64,000 nt of DNA from Candidatus Mediterraneibacter merdipullorum (GCA_019117125.1 DXAL01000013.1:42789-106788), one strand, 5' to 3'. Counted from the stretch's first letter, positions 1 to 8,826 are shown. Notes: generated by a model from the letters alone, not told the origin. Numbers and translations are program-made.

Positions 1-196
1 AAGAGATACTGTAGAGGAACACGCATATCCACGCCGGTCCCTCCGCCGAACCGCCGGACCCGGCCAGATAGGAGCGGTAAGGATACGCTGCCGCAAGGAA
101 GGCGAGAGCAAGCAGGAAGCCTCCGCAGAGGAACCGCCGGTTCCACACTGCCGCCTTCACTTCCGGCATCCAGGGATGTTTCTTTGCTGTCCGCAC
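1..196 (-). CDS. Membrane protein, 5' part only (cut by window edge)
   Basis: The coding strand reads from a GTG at 196 into the window edge, giving about 65 residues without a stop. A short basic start (MRTAKKHPWMPEVK) is followed by one clear hydrophobic segment (around residues 22-36). The GTG is preferred over the in-frame ATG at 169 because an AGGTGG ribosome site ends four bases before it, overlapping the stop of the lipoprotein gene upstream. The gap to that gene is only 9 bases, so it belongs to the same operon as the two-component system. Too little is visible to name a family. It could be a permease or another anchored surface protein. Confidence 0.6.
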   Translation of the reverse strand, partial: MRTAKKHPWMPEVKAAVWNRRFLCGGFLLALAFLAAAYPYRSYLAGSGGSAEGPAWICVFLYSIS

Positions 197-205
197 ACGC
201 CCACC

Positions 206-1771
206 TCAGCTTTCCACTGCGCCGCCGTCGATGGCGCTGAACGTAAAATATACCCATCCGGTATCTTCGATTTCATCCCTTCCGGTCAGCTCCGGAGCAC
301 TGCAGCCTGCCATCAGTTCCACAAACCACGCCGGCACCGCCCAGGCATGGTCCGGTTCCCCGTATGCCGTCACATAGGTATAGCCAAAGGCAAGGTCCTC
401 CAGTTCGTACCGGAAGCGGGACAGGCTGTCCGCCGGCTGTGCTCCCGGAAAATAATAGGAAATATAGTCCACCATCCGTTCCTTCATGTTTTCAAAGGGC
501 AGGATTTCCACGTTTTCCGCCACCGTGGAAACGGTTTCGCTCATCCCGTCCCATACAAACTGTCTGACTCCGCTTTCTGTCACAACGACCGTCACTGTCT
601 CCACCGGAAATGCCGGTGCATAGGACTCTTCCACCGTTTCAGACACAATTCCGTTTAACCTTCCGCCGTAGCGGAAGTCCACGCCCAGACCTCCCACTTC
701 ATTCAGGAACGTATAGGCATATCCGGCTTCCGCTTTTTCCCGGTCCGCCTGCCAGAGACTGTCCTCCGCCGTACCTCCCACAGGCTCGGGATACGTGCCC
801 TCCGGGAACCAGAGCACCGGCTCTGCACGGGCAAAAACCTTATCCGTGATGCCCAGGTCATGCAGTACCGTTTCCGCCTGCTCTCTTCCCTCTTCTTTCC
901 GGATATTTTCCTCCGTCATCTTCGCGGTGCATTCATCCAGGATGGCTTCCCACTGCCGGTCCGTATCTGACACATCTTTGTATTCATTGTGCGTTCCTCT
1001 GTAACTGTCGATATTCTGTTTCTGATAGAGCACAGCATCCCCTTCCATCCACTCAAAAGACTGGGAAAGACCTGCGTCCGCATCATAGTTTCTCACCTCG
1101 ATGCTGCCCGTTCTCTCCTCTCCCACATCCGCAGAAAAGAAGATTTCCATGGCGTCCGTCTCCGGGGAGACGTAAGAGGAGCGCTCGGAAGCCGCGTCAT
1201 CGCCCGGGTCCGCCTGTCTTGGTCCGAAGGACACTTCCGCCTTCTCCGCCGTCTGCCCGTCACCTTCGGGAGCGGCGGCAAGCCCGTTTTCCAGCCGTTC
1301 CATCCGGTATGTCAGTCCGGTGTCAATGGTGTAGACTGCATAGACGCCTTCCATATTCCGGATGCGGTCAATCTTCTCCTGAAAGACCTCTTTCAGGACC
1401 GGCAGCGGCTGATAGAGCTCCTGACCGTCCGCAAAGTATGCCGTCAGTTGTTCCAGTTCCTCCTGGGTCATGGAATGCTGCGCCATCTCAACGACCGGCA
1501 GGTTCCCTGTCTCAATGGAACTCAGTTCGATGTCCGCCTCGAATATCCACCGGTCTTTGCTCCACTTCACGGTCTCCTTCCACTCCTTCGGAAGCTCGAT
1601 GATCCGGGTATCCCCTTCCGGGAGCGGGTCGATGACCGCATCCTTGGAAAGTCCCCCTGCCCGGCTTGCAACCGCGCTCTCCTCCGGCGTCTCCCGGCAG
1701 CCTGAGAGAACGGCTGCCGTCAGCACGGTCAGAAACCCTGCTGTCCATATCACGTTCCTTCTCCTTTTCAT
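206..1771 (-). CDS. Large secreted lipoprotein, DUF6034-like
   Basis: The product has 521 residues and starts with a classic lipoprotein signal: a basic MKRRR stretch, a hydrophobic core and the lipobox LSGC at about residues 22-25. It should therefore be lipid-anchored on the outer face of the membrane. The mature part is acidic, rich in Glu and Asp, with no motif I can tie to an enzyme. Its look and context recall the DUF6034 lipoproteins of Lachnospiraceae, but that is from memory. An in-frame extension to 1876 exists, but only the start at 1771 gives a signal peptide. It lies 101 bases after the histidine kinase gene and just ahead of a membrane protein gene, so it may be a sensor accessory or an effector of that system. 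Confidence 0.7.
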   Translation of the reverse strand: MKRRRNVIWTAGFLTVLTAAVLSGCRETPEESAVASRAGGLSKDAVIDPLPEGDTRIIELPKEWKETVKWSKDRWIFEADIELSSIETGNLPVVEMAQHSMTQEELEQLTAYFADGQELYQPLPVLKEVFQEKIDRIRNMEGVYAVYTIDTGLTYRMERLENGLAAAPEGDGQTAEKAEVSFGPRQADPGDDAASERSSYVSPETDAMEIFFSADVGEERTGSIEVRNYDADAGLSQSFEWMEGDAVLYQKQNIDSYRGTHNEYKDVSDTDRQWEAILDECTAKMTEENIRKEEGREQAETVLHDLGITDKVFARAEPVLWFPEGTYPEPVGGTAEDSLWQADREKAEAGYAYTFLNEVGGLGVDFRYGGRLNGIVSETVEESYAPAFPVETVTVVVTESGVRQFVWDGMSETVSTVAENVEILPFENMKERMVDYISYYFPGAQPADSLSRFRYELEDLAFGYTYVTAYGEPDHAWAVPAWFVELMAGCSAPELTGRDEIEDTGWVYFTFSAIDGGAVES

Positions 1772-1872
1772 CTGGTATCCACCGCCTCTCGTTTTTCTTA
1801 CAGGTATCTTATCCGAACAGAGCACGTCTGCGCAAGGAACTGGACATGAACCAAAGCGTATGCGGACACCGG

Positions 1873-3288
1873 TCACTGCCCCACATCAAAAAACGTGATT
1901 CGCACTGTAAAAGTCTTTGCCTCCCCTTCATACTCGATTACCCCGTCGTGTTCCTCCACGATGCGCTCCACACTCTTCAGCCCGTATCCGTGCAGGGTCC
2001 CATCCTCTTTGTCTGTGAGAAATCCCCGCCCTTTCTTTTCCGGCGCTTTTTCTGCTGTATTTTGTATCTCGACATAGAGCATCTGGTTTCGCTGTTCGAT
2101 CTTTACATGGATTTCTTTCCCGGTATCCGTCCCTGCTTCCTTCCCGTCTGTTCCCATCCGCTCGCATGCCTCGATGGCATTGTCCAGGAGATTTCCAAAG
2201 AGGGCGCATATCTCCCGTTCTGCAAACGGGAGACGGGACAGGGGCGATGCCTGCAGGTCAAAGGAAATCCCCTTCTCCCGCGCGGTGGAGCGCTTCTGCC
2301 CGAGAATCAGGTCCAGAACATGGTTTCCCGTGTAGACCCATGTATCGGTCCGGGCAATCCCTTCCTGCAGACTGTCCACATACCGTGCAAGGCTGTCATA
2401 GTACCCGCTGTCAATGTATCCGCGGATGACGAGATAATGATTTTTCATATCATGCACCAGCTCCCGGTTCTTTTCCACAGACCCGCGCAGCTCTTCATAT
2501 TTGTGCTGCTCCATCTCTTCTTTCAGGAGCAGGAACTCCTTTTCCCTGCGGATGCTCCGGTTTTTGAATACCAGTATCACGACGGCAGCCACAAGGATGA
2601 CCGAGAGAAGAAGGTGGAAAAAACCGTCCCGGAGCGATATGCCCACCTCCGAAATGCCGGACGCCGCATGCAGAAAGCCGTAATTCAGAGAATCCTGATA
2701 CCCCAGGACAAGCCCGCAGAGCACCGCGCCTACTGCAGACAGAAGCATCCGGTATTCCCGAATCTGATGCCGGATGCCGGAGCTGCGAAGCCGCGCTGAC
2801 ACCGGGAGCAGCAGCAGAAGCACAAGAAATCGGATGCCGCAGAAGACCGAATTCACAGAATCTCCCATCAGCAGATAGATATTCGGACTTGCGGTTTCGG
2901 AATAGACGACGGAGCAGACCAGCGACGCCATGGAGACAAAGACATAGGAAAGAAGCAGGGAAAAGCCGCTGTATGACATGCTGATGCCTGCGATGAGCAG
3001 GAAATCCTTCCGGTAAGCAAGCCACATTCCGATGATAAGAACCACCAGTCCATACAGAAACGCCTGGTCGCTGAACATGGAGCCAATGCGGTATTCCATC
3101 CCGGTGAGGACCCCCATGAAGGCAAACAGCACCCAGGCAGCCACCCGCCCGGTGCGTCCTGTCTTTCGGATATCCGGGAGGATTCCCGTGACAAGATAAA
3201 TAAACAGTGCTGTATCCAGGACATTCAGGATGACCCATACCGGAAGGCTGCCCGCCGTCTCCACAAGCTGCCATACTCCTTTTTCCAT
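1873..3288 (-). CDS. Sensor histidine kinase, GHKL (AgrC-like) type
   Basis: The product has 471 residues. The first 240 or so form about six to seven membrane helices, as in AgrC-type peptide sensors. A dimerisation helix follows with the phosphoacceptor His279 in ELVHDMKNH. The C-terminal ATPase domain shows the N box (LLDNAIEAC) and a late GYGLKS glycine motif typical of GHKL kinases. The start codon overlaps the response regulator stop by one base (TGATG), so the two are translationally coupled. By analogy it senses an extracellular signal, possibly a peptide, and phosphorylates the LytTR regulator. No AgrB or AgrD gene is visible in the window, so the signal is unknown. Confidence 0.9.
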   Translation of the reverse strand: MEKGVWQLVETAGSLPVWVILNVLDTALFIYLVTGILPDIRKTGRTGRVAAWVLFAFMGVLTGMEYRIGSMFSDQAFLYGLVVLIIGMWLAYRKDFLLIAGISMSYSGFSLLLSYVFVSMASLVCSVVYSETASPNIYLLMGDSVNSVFCGIRFLVLLLLLPVSARLRSSGIRHQIREYRMLLSAVGAVLCGLVLGYQDSLNYGFLHAASGISEVGISLRDGFFHLLLSVILVAAVVILVFKNRSIRREKEFLLLKEEMEQHKYEELRGSVEKNRELVHDMKNHYLVIRGYIDSGYYDSLARYVDSLQEGIARTDTWVYTGNHVLDLILGQKRSTAREKGISFDLQASPLSRLPFAEREICALFGNLLDNAIEACERMGTDGKEAGTDTGKEIHVKIEQRNQMLYVEIQNTAEKAPEKKGRGFLTDKEDGTLHGYGLKSVERIVEEHDGVIEYEGEAKTFTVRITFFDVGQ

Positions 3289-4010
3289 CAGTTTCTCCCT
3301 CCCCAGAACCGGCTTATCTCCTGCTTCACTCTGGCAAGTCTGGCGCGGCTTACCTGCACCTCATAGCCTTTTTCCAGATAAATGGTATCGCCGCTTATCC
3401 TGCATATCCGGTCCATATTTACCACATAGCCGCGCTCCACCGGTATGAATATCCGGGCATCCAGTTCCTCCAGTACAGCGCCCAGAGAATTCCGCTCCCG
3501 GAAGATGCCGTCATCCGTCACATAATTGACATACTTCGCCCCTTTGGACTTGTACAGGTAGATGATGTCCCGGAAGAAAATCTTCACTTTCTCCGCGCCG
3601 CTCCCTGCGATGCGGTATTCCTGCGCCTGCGCCGCACATCTCCTCGCCAGTTCCCGGATGACGCCGGGCAGACGGCTTTTGATGTCCTGCTTTAAAATAT
3701 ACTGGTACGCCTCGATGCGGTAGCTCTCTGCCGCATACTCCTCATAGGATGTAAGAAATACAATCGCTGTATCCGGACACATCCTGCGCACTCTCCTTCC
3801 CAGTTCCATCCCGTCCATCCCGCTCATCTGGATGTCCGCGACCAGGATATCGAACCTGCCCTTACTTCGCAGGTCGTCAAGGACGCTTTCCCCGTCCGGA
3901 AAGGTCCGCACATCTGCCTGTACAGATTCCGGACCAAGCGCGTCACGGATGACCGATGCAGCTGCATCCCGAAATATGCTTTCATCGTCCACGATGCCAA
4001 TCTTTATCAT
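3288..4010 (-). CDS. LytTR-family response regulator (AgrA-like)
   Basis: The product has 240 residues: a receiver domain (about 1-125) followed by a LytTR DNA-binding domain (about 140-240). The receiver has the acidic pair Asp8-Asp9, the phosphoacceptor Asp59 in LVADIQM and the switch region FLTSYEEY. The LytTR part has the usual block KSKGAKYVNYVTDDG and the RGYVVNM stretch. Regulators of this class activate genes for secretion, bacteriocins or surface functions by binding direct repeats upstream of promoters. It is the first gene of the operon with the kinase, the lipoprotein and the partial membrane protein. A GGAGAG ribosome site sits about 11-13 bases upstream, which is rather long. 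Confidence 0.92.
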   Translation of the reverse strand: MIKIGIVDDESIFRDAAASVIRDALGPESVQADVRTFPDGESVLDDLRSKGRFDILVADIQMSGMDGMELGRRVRRMCPDTAIVFLTSYEEYAAESYRIEAYQYILKQDIKSRLPGVIRELARRCAAQAQEYRIAGSGAEKVKIFFRDIIYLYKSKGAKYVNYVTDDGIFRERNSLGAVLEELDARIFIPVERGYVVNMDRICRISGDTIYLEKGYEVQVSRARLARVKQEISRFWGGRN

Positions 4011-4171
4011 AATGGTGTATGCTCTCCTTCTCCCGGACTCTCAGAAATCCCGTCTGTTCCGGATAAAAATCCCCATTTAGTGTACCATAAAATATGCTCC
4101 CATGCAGGAAATGACCATGAACGGGTTAGTCTGATGCCATGTATCGCAGATATCTGTCCACTGACGGCATA

Positions 4172-4214
4172 TAAAAACAGCACCGCAGGGACTTACACGG
4201 TCCGGCGGTGCTGT
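4172..4214 (-). terminator. Rho-independent terminator after the SPFH/RHH operon
   Basis: Read on the minus strand, the 10-base stem ACAGCACCGC pairs perfectly with GCGGTGCTGT, and a run of T follows (TTTTTATAT). It lies 35 bases beyond the stop of the ribbon-helix-helix gene and ahead of the response regulator promoter region. On the plus strand the T run is separated from the hairpin, so it acts mainly on minus-strand transcripts. Confidence 0.8.
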
Positions 4215-4248
4215 ATGCTGTTTTTTCAAAGTGTGGAACTAACCGCTG

Positions 4249-4452
4249 TCACCGGATATCCAGTTCTATCGGTTCATCCAGATGCTCGGAGACATACTTC
4301 CCGTTCTTCTTTCTCTGCCTTACACACTCCGTCAGCAGATATTCAATCTGCCCGTTGACGGAGCGGAAATCATCCTCTGCCCAGGCTGCGATGGCATCGT
4401 ACAGTTTGGCGGAAAGTCTTAAGGGAATCTGTTTCTTTTTCTGTTCCGGCAT
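4249..4452 (-). CDS. Small ribbon-helix-helix (Arc-like) DNA-binding protein
   Basis: The product has only 67 residues. The start ([14 protein letters not shown]) matches the N-terminal beta strand of Arc/MetJ-type repressors, where alternating residues such as Gln, Pro, Arg contact DNA. Two helices follow ([15 protein letters not shown] and [15 protein letters not shown]). Proteins of this type bind DNA as dimers of dimers at paired palindromes. The gene follows the SPFH gene with a gap of 33 bases and shares its terminator. The double palindrome over the SPFH promoter makes autorepression of this two-gene operon plausible. That link is inferred, not shown. Confidence 0.82.
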   Translation of the reverse strand: MPEQKKKQIPLRLSAKLYDAIAAWAEDDFRSVNGQIEYLLTECVRQRKKNGKYVSEHLDEPIELDIR

Positions 4453-4485
4453 AAAATATCCGTCTGTCTTTCCCGGCTCCGGCGC

Positions 4486-5508
4486 CTAGTACAGACTTCC
4501 GGAGTTTACCACCGGCTGGGGAGCCCGGTCGCCGCACAGTACGACGAGCAGGTTCGACACCATGGCAGCCTTCCGTTCCTCATCCAGTTCCACAACGCCG
4601 TTCTCATTCAGCCGGTCCAGAGCCATCTCCACCATGCCGACCGCGCCGTCCACAATCATCTTCCGGGCGTCTATCACAGCGGATGCCTGCTGGCGCTGGA
4701 GCATGACCGCTGCAATCTCCGGTGCATATGCCAGATAGGTAATCCTCGCCTCGAGAACTTCCAGTCCGGCGCCCTCCACACGTGCCTGTATCTCATCGCG
4801 GATGCGCGCCGCCACGACCTCGCTGGACCCCCGCAGACTTCCTTCGTCTGCGATGCCGTCCCCGGTGGTATCCACATTCGGAGCAACGTCATAGGGATAG
4901 ATGCGCACGATGTTGCGCAGCGCCGTATCGCACTGCAGCGAGAGGTATTCCTTGTAATTGTCTACATGGAACACCGCTTTTGCCGTATCCACCACGCGCC
5001 ACATCACCGCGATGCCAATCTCCACCGGATTGCCCAGGCAGTCGTTTATCTTCTGCCGGTTGTTGTTGAGCGTCATAATCTTCAGGGAAATCTTCTTGCC
5101 GGTAACGTCCGTTTCTGTCTTGCCGCCGTTTAACGCCATGGCAAGAGCGGATTTGGCACTGCTTCCCTCCACGTCACCGCTCTGGTGCAGGCGTGTGGAT
5201 GCCGCCGGATTCACGCTGGAGGAAAAGGGATTGATAAAGTAGAACCCTTCCTCTTTCAGGGTCCCCGTGTAGTTTCCGAACAGGGTCAGCACGAGCGCCT
5301 CCTGAGGCTTTAATATCCGAAGCCCGCAGTAGGGAATCCAGCCGATGCAGAGCCACACGATGCTCACGACCAGGAGCACCGGGCTCTCCTCGTCCGCCAC
5401 CATCATCCCGCCAATAACGCATCCGGCGACTGCCGCCAGGTAAAGTACTGTCGTGACGATGAGCACAGGCATGCCGTATTTTTTATTCTGCAATACTTTT
5501 TCTTCCAT
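4486..5508 (-). CDS. SPFH/band 7 domain membrane protein
   Basis: The product has 340 residues. Two hydrophobic segments near the N terminus (about 13-37 and 43-65) are followed by an SPFH domain (about 70-295) that begins at [20 protein letters not shown]. Typical features are a beta-rich core, the [26 protein letters not shown] region and an Ala/Gln-rich helix ([20 protein letters not shown]). Family members (stomatin, prohibitin, flotillin types) form large rings or microdomains at the membrane and hold other proteins. It starts with a good AAGGAGG ribosome site. It is co-transcribed with a small Arc-like repressor, a pairing that I recall from related genomes. Its partner proteins are not evident here. 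Confidence 0.9.
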   Translation of the reverse strand: MEEKVLQNKKYGMPVLIVTTVLYLAAVAGCVIGGMMVADEESPVLLVVSIVWLCIGWIPYCGLRILKPQEALVLTLFGNYTGTLKEEGFYFINPFSSSVNPAASTRLHQSGDVEGSSAKSALAMALNGGKTETDVTGKKISLKIMTLNNNRQKINDCLGNPVEIGIAVMWRVVDTAKAVFHVDNYKEYLSLQCDTALRNIVRIYPYDVAPNVDTTGDGIADEGSLRGSSEVVAARIRDEIQARVEGAGLEVLEARITYLAYAPEIAAVMLQRQQASAVIDARKMIVDGAVGMVEMALDRLNENGVVELDEERKAAMVSNLLVVLCGDRAPQPVVNSGSLY

Positions 5509-5526
5509 GGTGTATCCTCCTTACAC

Positions 5527-5554
5527 AGTGTATTATTTCTATTTGATATCACAA
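5527..5554 (-). promoter_or_regulatory. Promoter of the SPFH/RHH operon
   Basis: Minus-strand boxes TTGTGA (5549-5554) and TACACT (5527-5532) are separated by 16 bases. The -35 box lies inside the double palindrome, so a protein bound there would block RNA polymerase. Confidence 0.5.
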
Positions 5555-5562
5555 TGATATCA
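5544..5562. promoter_or_regulatory. Paired TGATATCA palindromes, likely operator
   Basis: Two identical 8-base palindromes, TGATATCA at 5544-5551 and at 5555-5562, are separated by CAA. Centre-to-centre distance is 11 bases, about one helical turn, as expected for a dimer-of-dimers repressor. They cover the -35 box of the SPFH promoter. The Arc-like protein encoded at 4249-4452 is the natural candidate to bind here. Confidence 0.55.
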
Positions 5563-5609
5563 TTTTTAATATGCTTTGTAAAGAGGCTGGGTGTTTTTTC
5601 TGCACGAAA

Positions 5610-7007
5610 TCAACACTTTTCTTCAAAGCGGTATCCGAACACAAACTGGTCTTTCCCTTTTTTCTTCGCCTCATAGAGCAGACGGTCCGCATACTTGTAC
5701 AATTCCTCTATCGTATACCCCGGTTCCGCCGGAATCACGCCGATGCTGCAGGTCGCCTGCTCCTCCCCGATGCGGATGCTCCGGATGCCATCTTTCAGGC
5801 GGGTCAGCCGTGTCTCGATGTCTGATTTTGACAGAGGATTGCTGATCAGCGCGACAAACTCATCGCCGCCTAAGCGCCCCAGTATCCCCTTCCCTTCAAA
5901 AATCTCCTTCATGTGCCGCGCCACTTCCTCCAGGACCCGGTCTCCCGCCGGATGTCCGTATACATCGTTTATCTTCTTGAATTCATCCACATCCAGGATA
6001 AAGAAGCATCTTCCTGTCCCGGGCGGGGTTTTTTCCGCATCCGCCAGGAGCTTCTCCCCCATCTGGAAGAACTGCTGGCGTCCGAGGAGCCCGGTCAGCC
6101 CGTCCATCCTCGCCTCGTAGTACAGGTAATTGAAATTCTTCTGGTGCATGATGATGAGGATAATCACAATAAGCGCAAGGGCGATCATTCCGAACAGGAA
6201 CTGTATCTGCAGATGCATGACATCATAGGATGCTTTTTCCTCTAGGTTCAGCCCGTATTCCGTCATCACGGTCCGGATGCGGTTCGTAAAATACATCGCC
6301 ACACTGAACGACGCCAGCAGGACGAGGAAAAGCATGACCGTCAGACGGCGGCGGTAATGGGGCAGGGTCGTATTGACTTCATCGACCGTATGGATGCGGT
6401 AAAACAGACGGCGGGCATACGCAGACCTCCGAAAGAACCAGCATGCCAGCACAACCGCGTTCACGGTGAGCAGGGAAAAGAATGTCTCCCACTCCAGTAC
6501 GCCGCGGAAGGTATCAGCCACAGTAAACCCGGATTCCGGAAAACATACCTCCATGACAAGATAGACAAAAAACGAGTGGACATATCTCCCGAAAGACGTC
6601 ACAAGAATCATCCATGGAAGGGGATGTCTTCCCTTCTTTGCCAGCCGGTATAAAAGCCCGGCCGCAAGACCGAACAGCGTTCGTGCCCCCACGCTCAGCA
6701 GGATGCTCCCCACCGGATTGCCGCTCTGGATGGGGGAAAAGACTGCGTCTCCCGCACCCACATAAAATGCAGACGCCTTCCACATGGAGGCAAGCCCGAA
6801 GACCGCTCCCACTGCCATCGACTCTTTGGGACCGAGGATGCAGCCTGCCACCAGCACCGGTATATAGACAAAGGTCACGGAGATTGGCTCGATATGGATA
6901 TAGCCAAGGAAAGAAAAGGACATAAAAAGCTCCACAGCGATCAGCATCCAGAGGATATAATCGTTGTGTTCATTTTCTTCATTCTTTGTACGGAATTGTT
7001 CCTGCAT
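5610..7007 (-). CDS. Membrane diguanylate cyclase with S-component-like sensor
   Basis: The product has 465 residues and makes cyclic di-GMP. The C-terminal third is a GGDEF domain with the intact active-site GRLGGDEF. I see no RxxD inhibition site just ahead of it. The N-terminal half holds about six membrane helices. One block, IPVLVAGCILGPKES plus AVGAVFGLASM, and the later LFGLAAGLLYRL strongly resemble S components of ECF vitamin transporters. Another pair of helices leads into the cyclase. The ATG at 7007 is chosen over the upstream GTG because GAGGAG lies eight bases before it. The gene stands alone between two terminators. The ligand is unknown. Confidence 0.88.
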   Translation of the reverse strand: MQEQFRTKNEENEHNDYILWMLIAVELFMSFSFLGYIHIEPISVTFVYIPVLVAGCILGPKESMAVGAVFGLASMWKASAFYVGAGDAVFSPIQSGNPVGSILLSVGARTLFGLAAGLLYRLAKKGRHPLPWMILVTSFGRYVHSFFVYLVMEVCFPESGFTVADTFRGVLEWETFFSLLTVNAVVLACWFFRRSAYARRLFYRIHTVDEVNTTLPHYRRRLTVMLFLVLLASFSVAMYFTNRIRTVMTEYGLNLEEKASYDVMHLQIQFLFGMIALALIVIILIIMHQKNFNYLYYEARMDGLTGLLGRQQFFQMGEKLLADAEKTPPGTGRCFFILDVDEFKKINDVYGHPAGDRVLEEVARHMKEIFEGKGILGRLGGDEFVALISNPLSKSDIETRLTRLKDGIRSIRIGEEQATCSIGVIPAEPGYTIEELYKYADRLLYEAKKKGKDQFVFGYRFEEKC

Positions 7008-7023
7008 ACGGTTCACTCCTCAA

Positions 7024-7058
7024 AAAATCCTGCCGGAATGGGCTCCCGGCAGGATTTT
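7024..7058 (-). terminator. Terminator after the GGGtGRT gene
   Basis: A 13-base perfect stem (AAAATCCTGCCGG with CCGGCAGGATTTT) and a short loop are followed on the minus strand by a T run. It separates the GGGtGRT transcript from the diguanylate cyclase gene. Confidence 0.85.
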
Positions 7059-7080
7059 ATCTTACTTGAGATATCGTGTC

Positions 7081-8091
7081 TTAGAATTTTCCTTCTTTTG
7101 CTGCTTCCTCGATGGAAACGGCAACTGCAACCGTCATACCAACCATCGGGTTGTTTCCTGCGCCGATGAGTCCCATCATCTCAACGTGAGCCGGTACGGA
7201 AGAAGAACCTGCAAACTGCGCATCAGAGTGCATACGTCCCATTGTATCTGTCATACCATAGGAAGCCGGTCCTGCCGCCATGTTGTCCGGATGAAGGGTA
7301 CGTCCTGTACCGCCGCCGGATGCAACGGAGAAGTATTTCTTTCCTGCGTCCACGCACTCTTTCTTGTATGTGCCTGCTACCGGATGCTGGAAACGGGTCG
7401 GGTTTGTTGAGTTACCTGTGATGGATACGTCAACGCCCTCTTTCCACATGATGGCAACGCCCTCACGTACATCGTTTGCGCCGTAGCAGTTTACTTTGGA
7501 ACGGAGTCCGTCAGAGTATGCTGTACGGGAAACTTCTTTGAGCTCGCCTGTGAAATAGTCGTACTCTGTCTGTACGTATGTGAATCCGTTGATTCTGGAG
7601 ATGATCTTTGCTGCGTCTTTTCCAAGACCGTTCAGGATGACGCGGAGCGGTTTTTTACGGACTTTGTTCGCTTTCTCCGCGATACCGATGGCGCCCTCTG
7701 CCGCTGCAAAGGACTCGTGTCCTGCCAGGAATGCGAAGCAGTCTGTCTCTTCCTCGAGAAGCATCTTCCCAAGGTTTCCGTGTCCGAGACCAACCTTGCG
7801 CTGGTCAGCTACAGAACCCGGGATGCAGAAAGCCTGAAGGCCTTCGCCGATGGCTGCCGCTGCGTCTGCCGCGTTTCTGCAGTCTTTCTTGATCGCGATG
7901 GCTGCGCCTGTGATGTAAGCCCAGCATGCATTCTCAAAACAGATTGGCTGGATGCCTTTGATCTGGTTGTATACGTCCAGTCCGGCATCTTTTGTGATTT
8001 TCTCCGCCTCTTCCAGGGAAGCGATGCCGTAGCTGTTTAAAACTTCATTGATTTTATCAATTCTTCTTTCATATGATTCAAATAAAGCCAT
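7081..8091 (-). CDS. GGGtGRT family protein
   Basis: The product has 336 residues and matches the GGGtGRT family, named after the motif seen here as SGGGTGRTLHPD. Other conserved-looking stretches are GHGNLGKMLLEEE, GHESFAAAEGAIGIAEKANKVRKKPLRVILNGLGKDAA (a nucleotide- or cofactor-like Gly-rich region) and AGNNPMVGMTVAVAVSIEEAA at the C terminus. The family is found mainly in anaerobes and has no settled function to my knowledge. It follows a NifU-like scaffold gene with a 42-base gap and a strong AGGAGG site, so the two are very probably made together, which hints at a role with iron-sulfur clusters. Confidence 0.85.
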   Translation of the reverse strand: MALFESYERRIDKINEVLNSYGIASLEEAEKITKDAGLDVYNQIKGIQPICFENACWAYITGAAIAIKKDCRNAADAAAAIGEGLQAFCIPGSVADQRKVGLGHGNLGKMLLEEETDCFAFLAGHESFAAAEGAIGIAEKANKVRKKPLRVILNGLGKDAAKIISRINGFTYVQTEYDYFTGELKEVSRTAYSDGLRSKVNCYGANDVREGVAIMWKEGVDVSITGNSTNPTRFQHPVAGTYKKECVDAGKKYFSVASGGGTGRTLHPDNMAAGPASYGMTDTMGRMHSDAQFAGSSSVPAHVEMMGLIGAGNNPMVGMTVAVAVSIEEAAKEGKF

Positions 8092-8133
8092 TTATATATC
8101 CTCCTGATTTATTTACCTTAGTAGCGTGTGTGA

Positions 8134-8826
8134 TTACTCTTTACGCGGATCGATGATCTTCACTGCGTCAGCAACACGGCCGTACTGTCCTTTTGCCTTC
8201 TCCCATGCATCGTTCGGAGTATCGCCGTTCTTTACGAAATCAGTGAATTTTCCAAGGTTTACGAACTGGTATCCGATGATTTCATCGTTGTCATCCAGTG
8301 CGATGCCTGTTACATAACCCTCTGCCATCTCAAGGTAACGAGGACCTTTTGCAAGTGTTCCGTACATCGTACCAACCTGGGAACGGAGTCCTTTTCCAAG
8401 GTCTTCCAGTCCTGCGCCGATTGCAAGTCCGTCCTCGGAGAACGCGCTCTGTGTTCTTCCATAGACAATCTGCAGGAACAGCTCTCTCATGGCTGTGTTG
8501 ATTGCGTCACAGACAAGGTCTGTATTGAGTGCCTCCAGGATGGTCTTTCCCGGAAGGATTTCTGATGCCATAGCAGCGGAATGTGTCATTCCGGAACATC
8601 CGAGCGTCTCGACCAGAGCCTCCTGGATCACGCCTTCCTTTACGTTCAGCGTCAGCTTGCAGGCTCCCTGCTGAGGTGCACACCAGCCTACGCCGTGTGT
8701 GAAGCCGGAGATATCCTTAATCTCTTTCGCCTGTACCCATTTCGCCTCTTCCGGGATCGGAGCCGGTCCGTGATTCGCGCCCTGAGCTACCGGACACATC
8801 ATCTCTACTTCATGTGAATAAATCAT
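8134..8826 (-). CDS. NifU/IscU-like iron-sulfur cluster scaffold protein
   Basis: The product has 230 residues and resembles the NifU N-terminal (IscU) scaffold fold. Four cysteines stand out: Cys49 and Cys56 in GWCAPQQGAC, Cys77 in TLGCSGMTHSAAMAS (matching the GC block of IscU) and Cys106 in DLVCDA. It is longer than IscU (about 130 residues); the C-terminal part has no family I can name. The start at 8826 is set by GAAAGGAG seven bases upstream; an in-frame extension to 8913 lacks a ribosome site. It heads a two-gene operon with the GGGtGRT gene. No cysteine desulfurase lies beside it, so it may serve a special cluster pathway. Confidence 0.82.
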   Translation of the reverse strand: MIYSHEVEMMCPVAQGANHGPAPIPEEAKWVQAKEIKDISGFTHGVGWCAPQQGACKLTLNVKEGVIQEALVETLGCSGMTHSAAMASEILPGKTILEALNTDLVCDAINTAMRELFLQIVYGRTQSAFSEDGLAIGAGLEDLGKGLRSQVGTMYGTLAKGPRYLEMAEGYVTGIALDDNDEIIGYQFVNLGKFTDFVKNGDTPNDAWEKAKGQYGRVADAVKIIDPRKE

